A DNA stretch of 64,000 bases from Rehmannia glutinosa. Taxonomy: Eukaryota > Streptophyta > Magnoliopsida > Lamiales > Orobanchaceae. Positions 10,411-22,990 of the stretch are shown here, in pieces. The stretch is taken from NCBI GenBank assembly GCA_016081115.2, contig JABTTQ020002832.1, positions 372,001 to 436,000 on the forward strand, written 5' to 3'. The number at the start of each line of letters is the position of its first letter. Position 1 is the stretch's first letter. The translations under genes were made by a program, and so were the position numbers. The notes beneath the pieces are model-generated. The model had not been told where the DNA came from. It did not search any database and saw only the letters and a program-made list of their open reading frames with translations.

Positions 10411-13400
10411 TGTGAGACCCCGAATTTTAACGTGAGATTCGGTGTTATGTAGTGATTATTTATTCGACTATGTATCACAAACCTATTATTAATGAAACTC
10501 GACTCTATTTTTATTTATTTCTTCCAACGTCAATTACGCATTTCGCATTTTTAGAGCTTAGCAATTTTATATTCTTCCTCTATTATTAATACTTGATCGA
10601 ATGACTACTACTTTAGGATTATTAGACCTCCAACAATTTAGGAGTACATTCCAATCCTTATCCTAATATTTCATCTTATTCTATAATTCATCCCAACCAA
10701 TTTCCCAATCAATTTTTTTTTTTAAAAAAATATTTTTTTTTTATATTTTTAAAAATTTCGAAAATTACCATAAATGGGAAGGTTGTTTCATATTCTTTTC
10801 AAGACCTACAATTATATATGTATATATATATATATATTTACATATATATATATTTTTTTTCTCAACTTTTGGTCACATGCTTAAAGGATGGACAAACTTT
10901 TCTTTCCACCAAATTCTAATAAATAAAAATACCAACACCATGATTATTATTCCCTCCAACTTTTGGCTCCTTGTCTTAGGGGAATCAATCATTTTTGTTA
11001 TTTTTTTTCTTTATCTACCAATATTATTCATTTCATAATTATCATAAAAACACAAGACTTGCTTCAATTTTCCTCTTTAAAGGATCAAATTCTTCAAGCA
11101 TAAGGTAAGAATATCTTCATTTCTCCCAACTCTATTTTTCTTCTCCAATCCTCAACCTTATACCTTCACCATCTAATGATGTTGAATCCTTCTTGTTGAG
11201 GTACTCCTAGAGAAAATTCTTGAAGAATTAGAGACCTAGATTTGACTACAAGCTTGAAGAGGAAATTCAAGATTACATATTATTAAGGTGAGAAAATTAT
11301 GGTTTTAGTATTTTTCTCTTGACAACATGAAGAATTAATTTTTGACTCAAGAATATAAATTTTTGGAGTTTAGGGGCTGACCTACATCATCTCAAGTGGA
11401 GGTTAGAGGCTTGAAGGAAAATTTCCATTTTTGAGACTACTTGAAGATATTAAGGTGAGTAGTAACCATTTGGTACTAGTATATTTTCTTTAGACTTGAG
11501 ACTTTAATTTTAACACCAAAATATGGTTTGGATACCATTTAGGGGCTGATCTTCAAGAGTTTTAGTCAAGAAGTTGATTCAAGGAAGAAGACCACATTTT
11601 AGATCAACCCGAGAAACTACTACGAGGTGGGTGGAAAAATTCTTTCAACTTCTAGGTGTTTTAAATTGAAAATATGCATGTAGTATTTTGTTATTGAGCA
11701 CTTGAGATATATATTATGTATTGCATGCTATTTTCTTGTATCAAGTTGGAAAAATTCTCAAGTGTTGCTCAAAAATGTGATTTATCGAAAAATAGGGCAT
11801 ACATGCACATTTTATTGTTATACTTGATGAAATTTTGTATGAGAAGGATATGTATGTGTATGACTCTTGAAATCTATGTTTTTAATGATTTATAACCTGG
11901 ACAAGTCGAGCATAATTGATTAAATTTCAACTTTTGGACTTAAAATGCAAAAATGGAAAGTTGGTGGACTTAATTGCAAGAAAAATAAAATTTAAGGGAC
12001 CCCTCTGTAATTTTCGATTTTTGGGACTGTACTCAGGTTCAAAAATTATGTTTTGACATTTTAATAAAGTTTTAAGAGTTTTTAGATAAATAAAATCAAC
12101 CCTTAAAAGCCCAAGGACTAGATTGTAAAATTTGAGAAGTTTAAGGGCTAATTTGCAAATTTCGAAACTATACCAGACCCTAATTTAAAACTTGAAATTT
12201 TAACTCTTAAGGGACTGGAAATAACATATTTTAATTGTATTCCAAAAATCCAAGTGTTTAGAGCTTGGAAAGTAATTTTATAAAATTTGAGGGACCAAAT
12301 TGTAAAAGATTAAACTTGAGGACAAAATACAATTTCCAGGACTTATGCAGTCAATGCACCTGGAAATACTAATTTAACTATAACATAATTATATCTTGGA
12401 CCCAAGGTTCAAATTTCATAACAATTGGACCCCTAAAAGCCTTAAAGGCAATTATTTCAAAACAGGACAAAAATGAGATTTTCAAAAGTTAAGGGACCTA
12501 AACTTATTTCTTTTTAAAACTGCTTTTGTCCCAATATCCCACTAACCATAGTGATATTTTTTCAACTGGAATCACATTAAAAGCCCTTCCGGTTTGTGAG
12601 TTCCAATTATTTTAAACTTAGAGCCGAAATGGCAATTTTAACAAATTTGGGGCCAATATGAGAATTTTATAAAAACTCGACCTCAAAACTTCAAAAATCT
12701 GAATCTATGAACAATTTTAAGAATTTAGAAACTGACCTCATAATGTTTCAAGGTCGGGATATTTATTTATTCAATTTTTAACCCCAAAAGTATTGGTTTT
12801 TACAAAACGGGGCTAAATTGTAAATTTTCTTTTTATCAAGGACCTAACTCTAATTATTTTCCTTTTACTAAAACAGCCCTGGACCCTCTGACTTCAATTT
12901 TTAATTAAAATATTTTATTTTCTCAAAAACCCTTGACTTATCGGACCGCCTTGACCGATTAATACCCGATCGCAGGCGACTTTCTCGTCTTGCGATTTGA
13001 ATCTATAATGGGACGTATGTTCCACCTAATATTTCAAGATATCGAAGATTTCTTATCCTCCCGATAATCATCTTCATCCAAATAACTCCACCAACGCCAT
13101 AATTACCTTACGCAAATGTTTGAAACTTTTTCATGAATCGCTTAGAATCAATATACTGATTGCCTGGTTGACTACCGAACGTGTATTTAATTTCTTCGCT
13201 TGAGTCAACTTGGTGTGTCGAGCTCACAATCGGAGTGGATACGTCGGGGATGGAACCGGGCAGCTCGGCTGCTATTCCACTCTTCGGCCCCATCGCCCTA
13301 ATCCCGCAACCGAGGGACGGAGTTGTCCAAGGAAGCGGGTCGTAGTATTTGAGGTATAATCATGATTATGACGAATCCGAGCCTTGCTAGCTCCAACGTG

Positions 13401-14194
13401 GATTTTGTCTTTGCCTATGGAGCAATAAGGTGACAGGTCTTGGACCATCATGAACGGGAGTTACAAGGAAGAACGAAGGAATCATTGCCTCGATCCACAC
13501 AATTAGGAGTTGAACTAACGTTTGGTTGGCGCTACACTTCAAGACGTTAAACCGCTACTTGTAATGCATGGGTTGGCGCTACACTTCAAGACGCAACCAC
13601 TAATTGTCTTGCATGGGATTGGCGCTACACTTCAAAGACGCAATCCTCATGTCCGCTTGAATCATCGTGCATGTGTGACCACGAACTATTTCTCAAACTA
13701 TATAAATATATTACTTAATATATATTTATCACGATCTTATGGGCTATGTATGAAAACATGCATCATACCTCACGCGTTTTCATACAACCGTTTTCTCGCA
13801 TTAACTATATATATTGCCACACTTGCACACGATCACCCCATCCACCGAGATTTGTCTCACTCCCTCCTCGTTTTCTAACATTTAGATGAAGAGTACGTTG
13901 AAGACGTCGAACCTACCACGATTAAATTCCTATGTTGATGTGGAGCGACACTCCTTTTACTTTTATTGTTGTTAGACTTTTCATTTTGTTCTGTTTGGAC
14001 CGTAAGTTAAATTCGGGTAATCTATTGGGTTGTATTCGGATTCCGTCGGACCTTAAGATGTAATTTGTACTTGTGTGTATTTTATTCATTTGCATTAGAC
14101 TCTATTTCACTTGGAGTTTGTATCATTGGTTTAGACTATTGAATTATTTTGTTTAAGTGATTGATCGTTGTCGCGTCGCGTTTGGGGCGTGACA
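10411..14194 (+). repeat. 3' LTR of retrotransposon 1
   Basis: It spans TGTGAGACCCCG to GGGGCGTGACA, 3784 bp, followed by the target duplication atgca. Over the first 2.5 kb it differs from the 5' LTR by few substitutions. In the last 1.2 kb small indels are more frequent and several fall at CAG or CTG. Confidence 0.95.
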
Positions 14195-14303
14195 ATGCAT
14201 CTCATTATTACATATAGCACTTCCACCAAAATCAGGAATCTTAAGTTTGAATTACATATATGAATAATTAGTAATAGATACATGAATTAAATAAGTACAT
14301 AAC
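14195..14303 (+). repeat. Local duplication, copy A, right part
   Basis: This continues copy A (3261-3500) on the far side of the retrotransposon and matches about 14877-14984. It shares ctcattattacatatagcac with copy B. Confidence 0.8.
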
Positions 14304-14628
14304 TAGGGGTGACAATCGACAACTTCGGACATGACCCGCAAACTCTATACGAACCTAATACAAAACTAATTGGTATGAGTCCAGGTTTTACGGGTCCGGT
14401 TTGAAATTGGGTCAAACCCGAATAACCCGCCAATTAAACAAATCGGACTTGGGTAAACCTATTATTATCCATTTAGCTCGTCTAACCCATTTATAAATTT
14501 TAAAAAAAAAAAGTAAATAATTAATTGTAAGAGAAAAAAAAAAAAAACAAGACATTCCTTAAAATTTAAATGTTAAAACCTCCTTAATTGTAATTATTTG
14601 GCATGTCTTTTTGTATGTTGTTCTCAGA
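14304..14628. repeat. taggggtgacaatcg repeat, copy 2 (truncated)
   Basis: It aligns with 1766-2090, starting from the same taggggtgacaatcgacaac end. It stops where duplication copy B begins and lacks the interior and right end seen in copy 1. Confidence 0.7.
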
Positions 14629-14984
14629 TATTAATTCTAATGATACTTCTATTGTTTTACTGACAAATACATGCATAATATACTAATTGATCAATTTATT
14701 GTCTTCTGACAATTATGTCAATTCAAAATGTATTTGCCATGCAAATCTACAAAAGCAGTACATTGTTGATTGTTCCAACTCTATCATTTCACATACATTT
14801 TAATGCAGGGTCACATGGATTTGAGTGCAAGGTTGAAGTTGTGTTCTTCAACCATTTAACATGCAGTACCGTCCATTGCATCTCATTATTACATATAGCA
14901 CTTCCACCAAAATCATGAATCTTAAATTTTGAATTACATACATGAAATAATTGGTAATAGATACATGAATTAAATAAGTACATA
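14629..14984 (+). repeat. Local duplication, copy B
   Basis: This is the uninterrupted second copy of the 350-bp unit that the LTR element split. The site equivalent to the insertion, gtccattgcatctcatt at about 14871, confirms that the pre-insertion sequence had a single tgca. Confidence 0.8.
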
Positions 14985-15395
14985 TTATACACAAAGAAAT
15001 TCAATTAATGTTCACTCTCTTTACTAACCTCGGAGAGATGGAAAATCCTCTTTAAAGAAACAAAAGATAATGTAAGTAATGATTTAATAGATGCAAATTA
15101 TCATTTCAAACAAACACAAGAAGAAATCCAAAGACTGAATTTTCACTCACCAATCTTTCAGAAAATGCAAGGAACAAACTCACTGGTTCAGAACGAAAAA
15201 GGTAACAATAGAAAGAAATTACAGCAAATTGTACTCCCATTTTGAGTACTATCTCTTCAAATCCAACCTGAAGGAATTGCAAATTTGTACTTTTAGTTTT
15301 AATTCTTGCTTATGCAATTCTCTTGTATTGTCCGTTTTTTTTTTCCTTTAATTTATTCTTTTCTTTATACTTTAGTTTACTTTGTGATCTTCTTG
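14985..15395. other. Non-coding stretch
   Basis: AT-rich with no recognisable gene, repeat or terminal structure. Confidence 0.5.
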
Positions 15396-15403
15396 CTGGA
15401 TAG

Positions 15404-16471
15404 CAGTGGCGGATCCATATAGGAACAAGGGGGTACAACTGTACCCCCAGTTTGTTTCTTAAAAAATTTCAACAATAATATTTAGTTAAAAAAAATAATA
15501 ATGATTTTGTCAAAAATATAATAATAATAAATTTGTACCCCTATTTTTACAGAAATATTAGAAAGTCCAAATAACACAATATAAATCTCCACAATAAAAT
15601 TTCAAAAAAATTAAATATTGACCTAACAATGTGAATAAATAAAATACATGGCAAAATCAGTAAAAAATAAAAATATCCCAAAAAAAGTCTAATAAATCAA
15701 TAATCTTGTCAAAACTATGTTTTGATGTCTATTATTTTCTTAATTACTCTACTTAATTCTTTTATATACGTGTATTAATGTTTCTTGTATTGTTGCACAA
15801 TCGCCTTTTGCAAAAATCTCTCGCCACCAATTTATATATACATAGTACACCCTTTAAAAAAGTATGATACACTTGAATTTATTAAGGATATAAATATGAT
15901 TAAAATAGATGATGAAGTTGTGCGCCGTGAGAAATCACCCTTTCAAATATCGAATAAATACATAGTATTGGATGCATTTTTCATTATTGATTTATGATAT
16001 TTTTTCTTATTTGACTTTATCAATAAAAAAATACATCCTATTATCTCGATGCTATTTTAAAACTATTACAATACGGGAAATAAAATTTATAGAATTATCA
16101 CATGTCATAGTACAAATGGAGGCCTCACATATATAGTCCGTGCAGCGCATGGTGTCTCATGTAGTTATACTTCAACCTGGTTGTGATTGTACTTTTTATT
16201 TTAATGGTATGTATTTTTCTTTTGAGGTAATCTTATGTGAGACAATCTCATGGACTCAAATTCATGAGACGGATCTACAAAACACAAAAGACATGAGTCT
16301 TTTTTATGGATTTGGATTTGGGTTGGAATTTAGTTATATATAAGATTCGTTTCACTTAACAAGACATCCATGAGACCGTCTCATATGAGTTTTGTCTTTT
16401 CTTTTTTATTTGTATTTTTTTATTAATATTTTTCGTATCCCTAGTCTCAAAATTCTGGATTCGCCACTTTG
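15404..16471. mobile_element. Non-autonomous hAT-type element
   Basis: The left end is cagtggcggatcc and the right end ggattcgccactttg, forming inverted repeats. The flanking 8-mers ctggatag (15396-15403) and ctagatag (16472-16479) match at 7 of 8 bases, as for an old hAT target duplication. The 1.07-kb interior has no transposase; the short frame at 15785-15997 has no recognisable similarity. A second MITE is nested near the right end. Confidence 0.8.
16232..16389. mobile_element. Nested MITE with gagacnntctcatgg ends
   Basis: cttatgtgagacaatctcatgg at 16232 is mirrored by ccatgagaccgtctcatatgag at 16368-16389. These form inverted repeats of about 22 bp bounding a 158-bp element inside the hAT-type element. 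The target duplication could not be settled. Confidence 0.65.
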
Positions 16472-16479
16472 CTAGATAG

Positions 16480-17385
16480 TGACAAAGTGTTAATTAATTA
16501 GAATCGGTACTAATATAAATATTCTTTTCCAATTGTTGGAGCAACACACAACTCTCAAATTTTTGCATAGGATACTGAAAAAACTTAAAACACACATTAA
16601 ACAGGAAGAGAAAAGTTCATAGAAGTTGTGTCAAAAAAAAAAAAAGAAATAAAGAAAGAAAAGTCCGTAGAAGATATATAGAGTGTATGGGGATGCCTCA
16701 TATAATCTCCCTACTCTCATCCATATTACCTTGTTTATGCTAATTAAACTTTGTATATGTCTCCTTCAGTAAATTGTGCCCAACTCTAATGTCCAGCCAA
16801 TTACATAAAGAAGACAAACGAGGTAGAATTGACAGAGAGGAAGGGGATATTCATATATATAATAGATAATTACCTTTAAATTACTATTTTGTCCTTCAAA
16901 TACATACATTAAAATGGTCATTTTAGTCTAATCAATTTTTAACAGAAATAATTCCCCGATATCCATTCTTCGTCACTTTAACATTTAAGAAAAAGCAATT
17001 GAAAAGATGTATTTTTAGAATTATATTTCAACTCCATTGATTTGTTTTTCCTACATGTCAACTCCATTGAATTACATGAGTCTTGATTCTTCAATATGCA
17101 AAGAATCATAAGATTATACTGGGGTGCATCAAAACCATAAAATGACATCATACAGTTGAATATATTAAGTAGAAGTAGAAGTTGTTGCTGTCTAGAGAGC
17201 CAACCAGTACTCCACTTTGGCCAGCAAGATAAAAACATTATTAAATTAGTTCATTATAGTTAATACAATAATGATATGATTTCTAATACAGTTATTAGAC
17301 TTAACCATTTTTAATAATGTTTTATTTAATTAATTTTACCTGTACAACACAACAATCTAATTTTTTTTAACATGTATTATAATGC
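16480..17385. other. Non-coding stretch upstream of the RPA-like gene
   Basis: AT-rich with nothing recognised. The minus frame at 16978-17238 has no family signature and is treated as chance. Confidence 0.5.
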
Positions 17386-19627
17386 AGGGAAGAAATCAAT
17401 TATGTCAATGGATCAGGGCATCCTAGTAAGACTTATCAAGATCAAGCAAAAACATTCACAATATGATTGAAAGTGTTATGGATTGGATAAGAAACATCAA
17501 TGATGCCAATTTATTTGCTGGCAAGTTTGCACTGAACAATACATATATTATTTCAAACGGGATGTTAAAACTGTTAATTCACTGTTTCATGATGCACATC
17601 CTGAAATGGAGCTGATTTTAAACAAATACACAATTGTGAAGAATGCATTAGAACCACTTGAAGAAAAATGGAATACAATTTTGTGGAGCTCAAAGTTATA
17701 AATCTTGAATTACACAAAAATGGAGTAGGTAAAAATTCTTCTTACTCTACTTATTAACTAACTGTATTGATATGTTTTTAATATTTTTACAAGTTTGGAT
17801 TGCAATTATGCAGATATTTATGGAGTTATTCTGAAAATTAAAGAATGCAGAATGACCATGAATTCGATGACGCGACGGAAGTATGTAAGAGAAATAACAA
17901 TTATTAACAATGAGTAAGGAAAAATACATTATTCAATTATTTTCATTAATTATTCTTTATAAGTTAATCCAAAATAACAAAGTAAACTAAATCGACATTA
18001 AAAATCAATTGGCATTACCACTATTATTTCTTTTTCATTGGTTATTTATTCAAATAACTGATTATGTAATACACAAATATCAACCCATAGTTATACGTTT
18101 TTGGGAAGACTTGGCTAAAAACGAAGGAAATAAATTACAGGATATGCTTGATCAAAATCCGATTGTGTCAATCACCAAGGTTATTCCAAAAATTACCTAG
18201 GTAATCATTTCCTAACTTAATTAATTTCATTTATTAATTAAATGATGTTCTATGTTTCGTTGTCAGTATTCTTACTGCTACAAGAAATGAGATACACACT
18301 TCATATCCATTACAATAAATTGGCCACTTTCTTTATATTTTTCCGATTATCGATTGAATAAATTCTTAGAAATATTAACATAATTCAAATATTGGTTTCA
18401 AAGTAATTGCATATGCAAACTACACAAGCAAACATCAATCCTACAAATAGAACCGATATGTGAAGAAACCGAATATTTGAGAAATTGGTATTAAAAATTT
18501 TAATTTTTAACAATATAGACCGAACAAAAAAATAACACATGTTGCTTCTTAATTTTGTAGGGTACTCACAATTGGTAATCCAATGAAAATCCGAGAATTA
18601 TCAATGATTCAAAGAATAAAGGTTTCAAAGGAAGTGAAGCTCAATGAAATCATACACTATCCGAGGTACATTCATTATAATTTCATGTCTTTTTTTAATT
18701 ATGACCATGTAGAATTTATTAAATTACTAACACAATCAAATAATTAAGTTGTAATTTAACCATGTTCCCTTACAGGATATGTATTCTTGTTTCAAGGAGT
18801 TGTTGATAGAATTGAAAACACATCTACCCTATGGTATGACTCATGCAAAAATTGTGCACCTTCAATTTTGAAAGATAAGGAGAATGTGACGTGCAATAAA
18901 TGCAATGACAAAAAATTGAAACAACACCAAGGTATTAATTATTATATTTTTAAACATAAAACTAAATAATTCATATGTCACATAACTAATATATCTTCAC
19001 GAATTCCAAATACGGATTGGTATGAATGTGGTATAAGGGGAGAAAAGTGCATTCATAACCATGTTTGAGGATATTGCAATAGTATTTATTGGATGTCCAA
19101 GACGTGAGCATTTAACATCAATTGAGCGGGTAATATTATTATTGGATATATTATTTATATTTTTTAAATTTTAATTTTTGTATTCATAAGATATATATAA
19201 TAAAATAATCAAACAAGGAGATTATAATTGTCATTTTTATGATAAAAAGAAAATTGAATATATGGAATTATGAACTCTTCAAACATTTTTAATTATAAAT
19301 GATTATGTTTTATCATAAGATTTAATTATTCTTGACATTCAATAGGGTTGGTCAAAATACTACAAAGATTTACTCTTGCAAACGGCGAAAAGAGTTTCGA
19401 TTTCTCATTGCCTTCAACAAAAAGTACAAGTGTCTAATGGAAAACTTAATGTAATAGCCGATGCAATCAAAAAGATCAAATTAACTTCGAAAATAGAAAA
19501 AAACAGAAAGAGATCAACTACGTCTATCAATTTCGCTAGAGCACCAAATAAAGATGACATGGAAAAAGGAGAAGACGAAAACAAACAAAATGCAACGCTT
19601 GAAAATGTCAATCGATCCAAATATTGA
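17386..19627 (+). pseudogene. RPA70-like single-strand DNA-binding protein of a Helitron
   Basis: Exon-like blocks match replication protein A large-subunit domains in order. The first (about 17386-17700) gives DAHPEMELILNKYTIVK, an OB fold. 17814-17913 gives DIYGVILKIKECR. 18091-18200 gives RFWEDLAKNEGNKL. 18561-18665 and 18776-18931 give GVVDRIEN, WYDSCKNC and VTCNKCND, the C4 zinc ribbon of RPA-C. About 18995-19129 gives MFEDIAIVFIGCP. 19346-19627 gives a lysine-rich tail ending in TGA. Most blocks end in gtaag/gtaat-like donors and start after cag/tag acceptors, so introns are preserved. The first exon and the sixth block are frameshifted. Plant Helitrons carry such RPA genes, which fits the end at 20119. 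Confidence 0.75.
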
Positions 19628-20090
19628 GTATCCAAATATTGAGTGATGATGAAGTAAGCTCAGAGTATAAAAAAAAAGATGTGCCAAAAAGTTGTCAAAG
19701 TCAACAAAAAAGAAGACAATGTCAATTTTAAATAAAACAAGAGAAGAATTAATGCAGCTTTAATTCGATCAATATTTATCTTCAATTTTAAGTGCTTTCA
19801 TGGTTCATGTAATGGTTTATATTTTGAGATGGCGAATGGATGTCAAACTATTTAATTAAGTGTCGACTATCGATGTATGCCAACATATTATTTTTTCAAG
19901 TATAAAAAAAAACAATATATTGCGAATCATAACTTTCAAGATTATATTCCTAATTATGGCACATGATTTGATCTTAACTTAGCTTGATCTATGGTTTCCC
20001 AGCAATCAACTTCTATTGTGCAACATGAAAAAACTTTATCTAAAATAAATTAATAGCTCATTTTTTATTTGATTAGAAAAATTATAAGGC
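19628..20090 (+). other. 3' flank of the RPA-like gene
   Basis: No gene seen. It is AT-rich sequence between the RPA-like stop and the Helitron end. Confidence 0.5.
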
Positions 20091-20120
20091 TCACGTGCCA
20101 CAGACATGCACCTTACTAGT
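20091..20120 (+). other. Probable Helitron 3' terminus
   Basis: cacgtgccacagacatgcac forms a short imperfect GTGC/GCAC hairpin, followed after ctta by CTAG (20116-20119) and a T. Helitrons end in a GC-rich hairpin 10-12 bp before CTRR and insert between A and T. The hairpin stem is short, so this is a decayed or marginal match. Confidence 0.5.
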
Positions 20121-20606
20121 CTCTCTAAAATAGACAGGATAATGTGTTTTCTTTCTATGATTTTTAAGTATAAGAAAATATCTGGATATTATTAGCTTAA
20201 GACGAAAAACAATAAGAAAAAGACTTATGTGTTAATAATAGTTCCCTTTTAGTTGAGAGGTTGTAATAATTGACTGGAAAAAAATTATTTGTATAGGTGT
20301 ATCTTTTAGGTTGCATTTGGATGGCATGATTTGGATTTGGGGAGAGAATTTGGGAAGCATTTCAAATGACACCAAATAAGAGATTTGAAATCCTCTTACA
20401 TGACTTCAAAAATAACTCAAGATTTGAAATCCTTCATAGAATGACTTCATCCAAACAACTTTAACAAATTTGTTATTATGAATTTGTAATATTTAGGTCC
20501 AAATCCATCAATCTAAATAGAGCCTCAATTATTAATTTGGGGCAAAAATTTGTGTGAGGCATGCCTCACTGGGATCTAAATATGTAAGACGGGCCCCATT
20601 ACCAAA
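20120..20606. other. Non-coding stretch
   Basis: Nothing beyond AT-rich sequence and a short inverted word ggcatgcc at about 20559. Confidence 0.4.
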
Positions 20607-20748
20607 TTCAACATACATGTACACCTCTCTCTCTCTCTCTATCATATGTGGTCCCCCTCTCTTCATCCTCTCTCCCTATATGTACGGTCATCTCCATTCA
20701 TCCGCTCTCCCTATATATATGTATGGTCCCCATATATATATATATATA

Positions 20749-20786
<38 letters not shown>

Positions 20787-20827
20787 CCCCTCATATCTCT
20801 CTATATATATAAACATATATATATAGG
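20607..20827. repeat. CT and AT microsatellites
   Basis: A ct run (about 20624-20642) is followed by tctccctatat/ggtcccc units and a long at run around 20735-20782. Two overlapping frames of 88-90 residues here are pure Tyr/Ile repeats and not genes. Confidence 0.85.
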
Positions 20828-21240
20828 GGATGGTTCAAATGGGACACCCTTATATGAGGCAGTGGGGTTTATCCAAGCCGTTGAAATATTCCAATTGAGA
20901 GTCCAGATTTAATGGCTAATATTTAAATTAATAATTATATATTATAATTAATAAGGATATAATTGACTATTTAAGGAAATAACCATCCATGTAATTGATG
21001 TGTCCTAAATTCTAGGATGTGATAAGCACTAAATAATGGCAATAAAATCTTACCAAATCAAACCCGATAGAGCCCAAAAAAAACGGCAGACTCCTTAAAG
21101 AAGATGAAGCCATAGGCGATACCAATCGAAAACAAAGAGATCTGCGAAGAATGGAAAACAGAAGATCACACAAAATCGGTCTTGGGAAAAACATCAAAAA
21201 CATAATATGCATGGCGATGGAAGACAATACCAAAAATTTG

Positions 21241-21700
21241 AAACACCATCTTATACTGTCATTTTTGCATAAAATAAATGCAATTCAATACACAAATGAA
21301 ATAAATATATAAGACAGTGAAATTTCGATTTTTATACGGTAACAGTCCTAACCGCACAAAGTAATATTAAAGTGAATAAACAATATTATTTGGAAGGATT
21401 AAACATGTTCTTATCGACTTAGTATGTATCTTTTGTATATCATCCTAAATCATTTGGAAGGATTAAACACGTTCTTAATTTTTTGTATAAAATAAATGCA
21501 CTTCAATACATAGTGAAATAAATATATAGTAAAGTGAAATTTCGACATTTATATAGTACAATGCTCTTAACCACAAAGTAATGTTAAAGTGAATAAACAA
21601 AGTATTATTTGGAAGGATTAAACACGTTCTTATTGACTTAGTATGTACATGTATATCATCCGAAATTATTTGGAAGGATTAAACACGTTCTAATACAATA
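21241..21700. repeat. Tandem duplication of about 230 bp
   Basis: Two units share aaataaatgca(a/c)ttcaatac, gtgaaatttcga and ggaaggattaaacacgttct. The last word occurs four times, at about 21398, 21457, 21612 and 21671. Confidence 0.8.
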
Positions 21701-21945
21701 TTCTAATACTAATTACACAAAAAAGCGCACTAAATATACAAAGACATTCTAATACTATGTACGCAGTAAAAACCGCACTAATTATACATCGTGCTACATT
21801 AACATCTCACTAAACACACATAAAATCTATAGTGAGTATAGACACATTCTTGCTTTGGTTTTACAGGATATATACATAGCCCCCTCAAAAAAAAAAAAAT
21901 CTGGAAACATATTTTTTCCCTCAAAAAAGCAGATAAAAAACCGCA

Positions 21946-22113
21946 CTAATTATACAACATTCTAATACTAATTAACATGGGAAACAAATCCTTCGCACTA
22001 TTCTTGACAACACGACTGCCCCTTCTCTTTTTCTTAGGCTGAGCATTTGTTTCCCCCACTTCACTACTCGCACCACCAATATTAAGTTGCCTTTTTGGTT
22101 GTCCTCTAGCCAT
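21946..22113 (-). CDS. Small basic protein with AT-hook-like start, unknown
   Basis: A 55-codon minus-strand frame starts MARGQPKRQLNIGG and contains the basic cluster PKKKRRGS. The RGQPKR core resembles an AT-hook (RGRP), a minor-groove DNA-binding motif. It ends at TAG 21946-21948. It lies inside the inverted-end element, so it may be a first exon or remnant of that element's own gene. I do not recognise the family. Non-coding chance is possible, but the composition is unlike the surrounding AT-rich repeats. Confidence 0.35.
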   Translation of the reverse strand: MARGQPKRQLNIGGASSEVGETNAQPKKKRRGSRVVKNSAKDLFPMLISIRMLYN

Positions 22114-22734
22114 CTTCGCAAATTAGCAACTGCAATTAAGAAGACAAAGAAAATATTATCATTCTAAGTCAACAAAATGCAATGACAAAATACAATAAAA
22201 TTATTCTAACACTACACAGAAATTTGATGGAAAATACATTAAAATTGTATTATACAACTACCATTGAAGTTAAACTATGTTGAAGACATACACAAAAATG
22301 TTCTGCACCTAAACAACAAAACTGTATTAAATAACCACTAAAACTGAACTAAGTATACAGTAGAATAATTTTACCCATAAATAAAATTAAATCTAATTTC
22401 CGGAACTGAAACTCAAAAATCAAAATTAATATCGAATCGGTTTTGAGTCGGCAAAATATCACACGAAAGTAACCCGATAGAAAAATAAGAAGCGATGAGT
22501 CAAATCTTATTCTAGTCAACAACAACAATCCATAACTAAGAGTATGAAAAAACCGAAATAGGACGAAACAAGTTCGGATAAGAAGCTAAAATTATTATTC
22601 TAATTCAACAAAATGCAATGACCAAATACAGTAATATTATTCTAACACTACACACACATTTGATGACAAAATACATTAAAATTGTATTATACAACTACTA
22701 TTAAAGTTAAACTATGTTGAAGACATACACGAGA

Positions 22735-22990
22735 AAAAAACTCACAAAAAAAAAAAACATAACCTCAAAAAAATCCAGAAAAATCGAAGTCAAAAATTAC
22801 TAAAAGCCGAAAACACAAACCCAAAACTCACAAAAAACACAACCTCAAAAAATCCAGAAAAATCGAAGTCGAAAATTACTAGAAGTCGAAAAACACTAAT
22901 CCAAAACTCACAAAAAACACAACCTCGGAAAACCCGGAAAATTCGGAAGTCGAAATTACTAGAAGTCGAAAACACAAACCCAACCATGAA
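22735..22990. repeat. Tandem repeats of about 75 bp
   Basis: Three imperfect units each carry ctcacaaaaaacacaacctc, ccagaaaaatcgaagtc and attactagaagtcgaaa. The minus frame at 22790-22987 is a translation of this repeat (FDFRIFRVFRG-like periodicity) and not a gene. Confidence 0.8.

Larger units (their letters stand above)
3501..14194 (+). mobile_element. Tekay-like Ty3/Gypsy LTR retrotransposon 1
   Basis: Two long near-identical LTRs (3501-7278 and 10411-14194) begin TGTGAGACCCCG and end GGGGCGTGACA. They are flanked by a perfect 5-bp target duplication atgca (3496-3500 and 14195-14199). The roughly 3.1-kb internal region has a tRNA-Met-type primer site, broken reverse transcriptase, an open RNase H, integrase with a C-terminal region, and a polypurine tract. 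No gag or protease is seen. The pol order RT-RNaseH-INT and the C-terminal residues after integrase (WEMEEDMRN-like) point to a chromovirus of the Tekay/Del type. LTR similarity suggests a recent insertion. Confidence 0.93.
1..20119 (+). mobile_element. Decayed Helitron, 5' end outside the window
   Basis: Three Helitron hallmarks lie in order on the plus strand: the C-terminal end of a PIF1-type RepHel helicase (1-700), an intron-containing RPA70-like gene (17386-19627), and about 470 bp later a small hairpin followed by CTAG before a T (20091-20120). Plant Helitrons are known to encode RepHel and often RPA-like proteins and to end in a hairpin plus CTRR. Removing the retrotransposon at 3501-14194 and the hAT element at 15404-16471 brings helicase and RPA within about 5 kb of each other. 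That they belong to one element is inference; they could be remnants of two. Confidence 0.5.

Noticed and set aside
20554..20912. Tyr/Ile-rich frames
   Set aside because: Direct translation of at and ct microsatellites.
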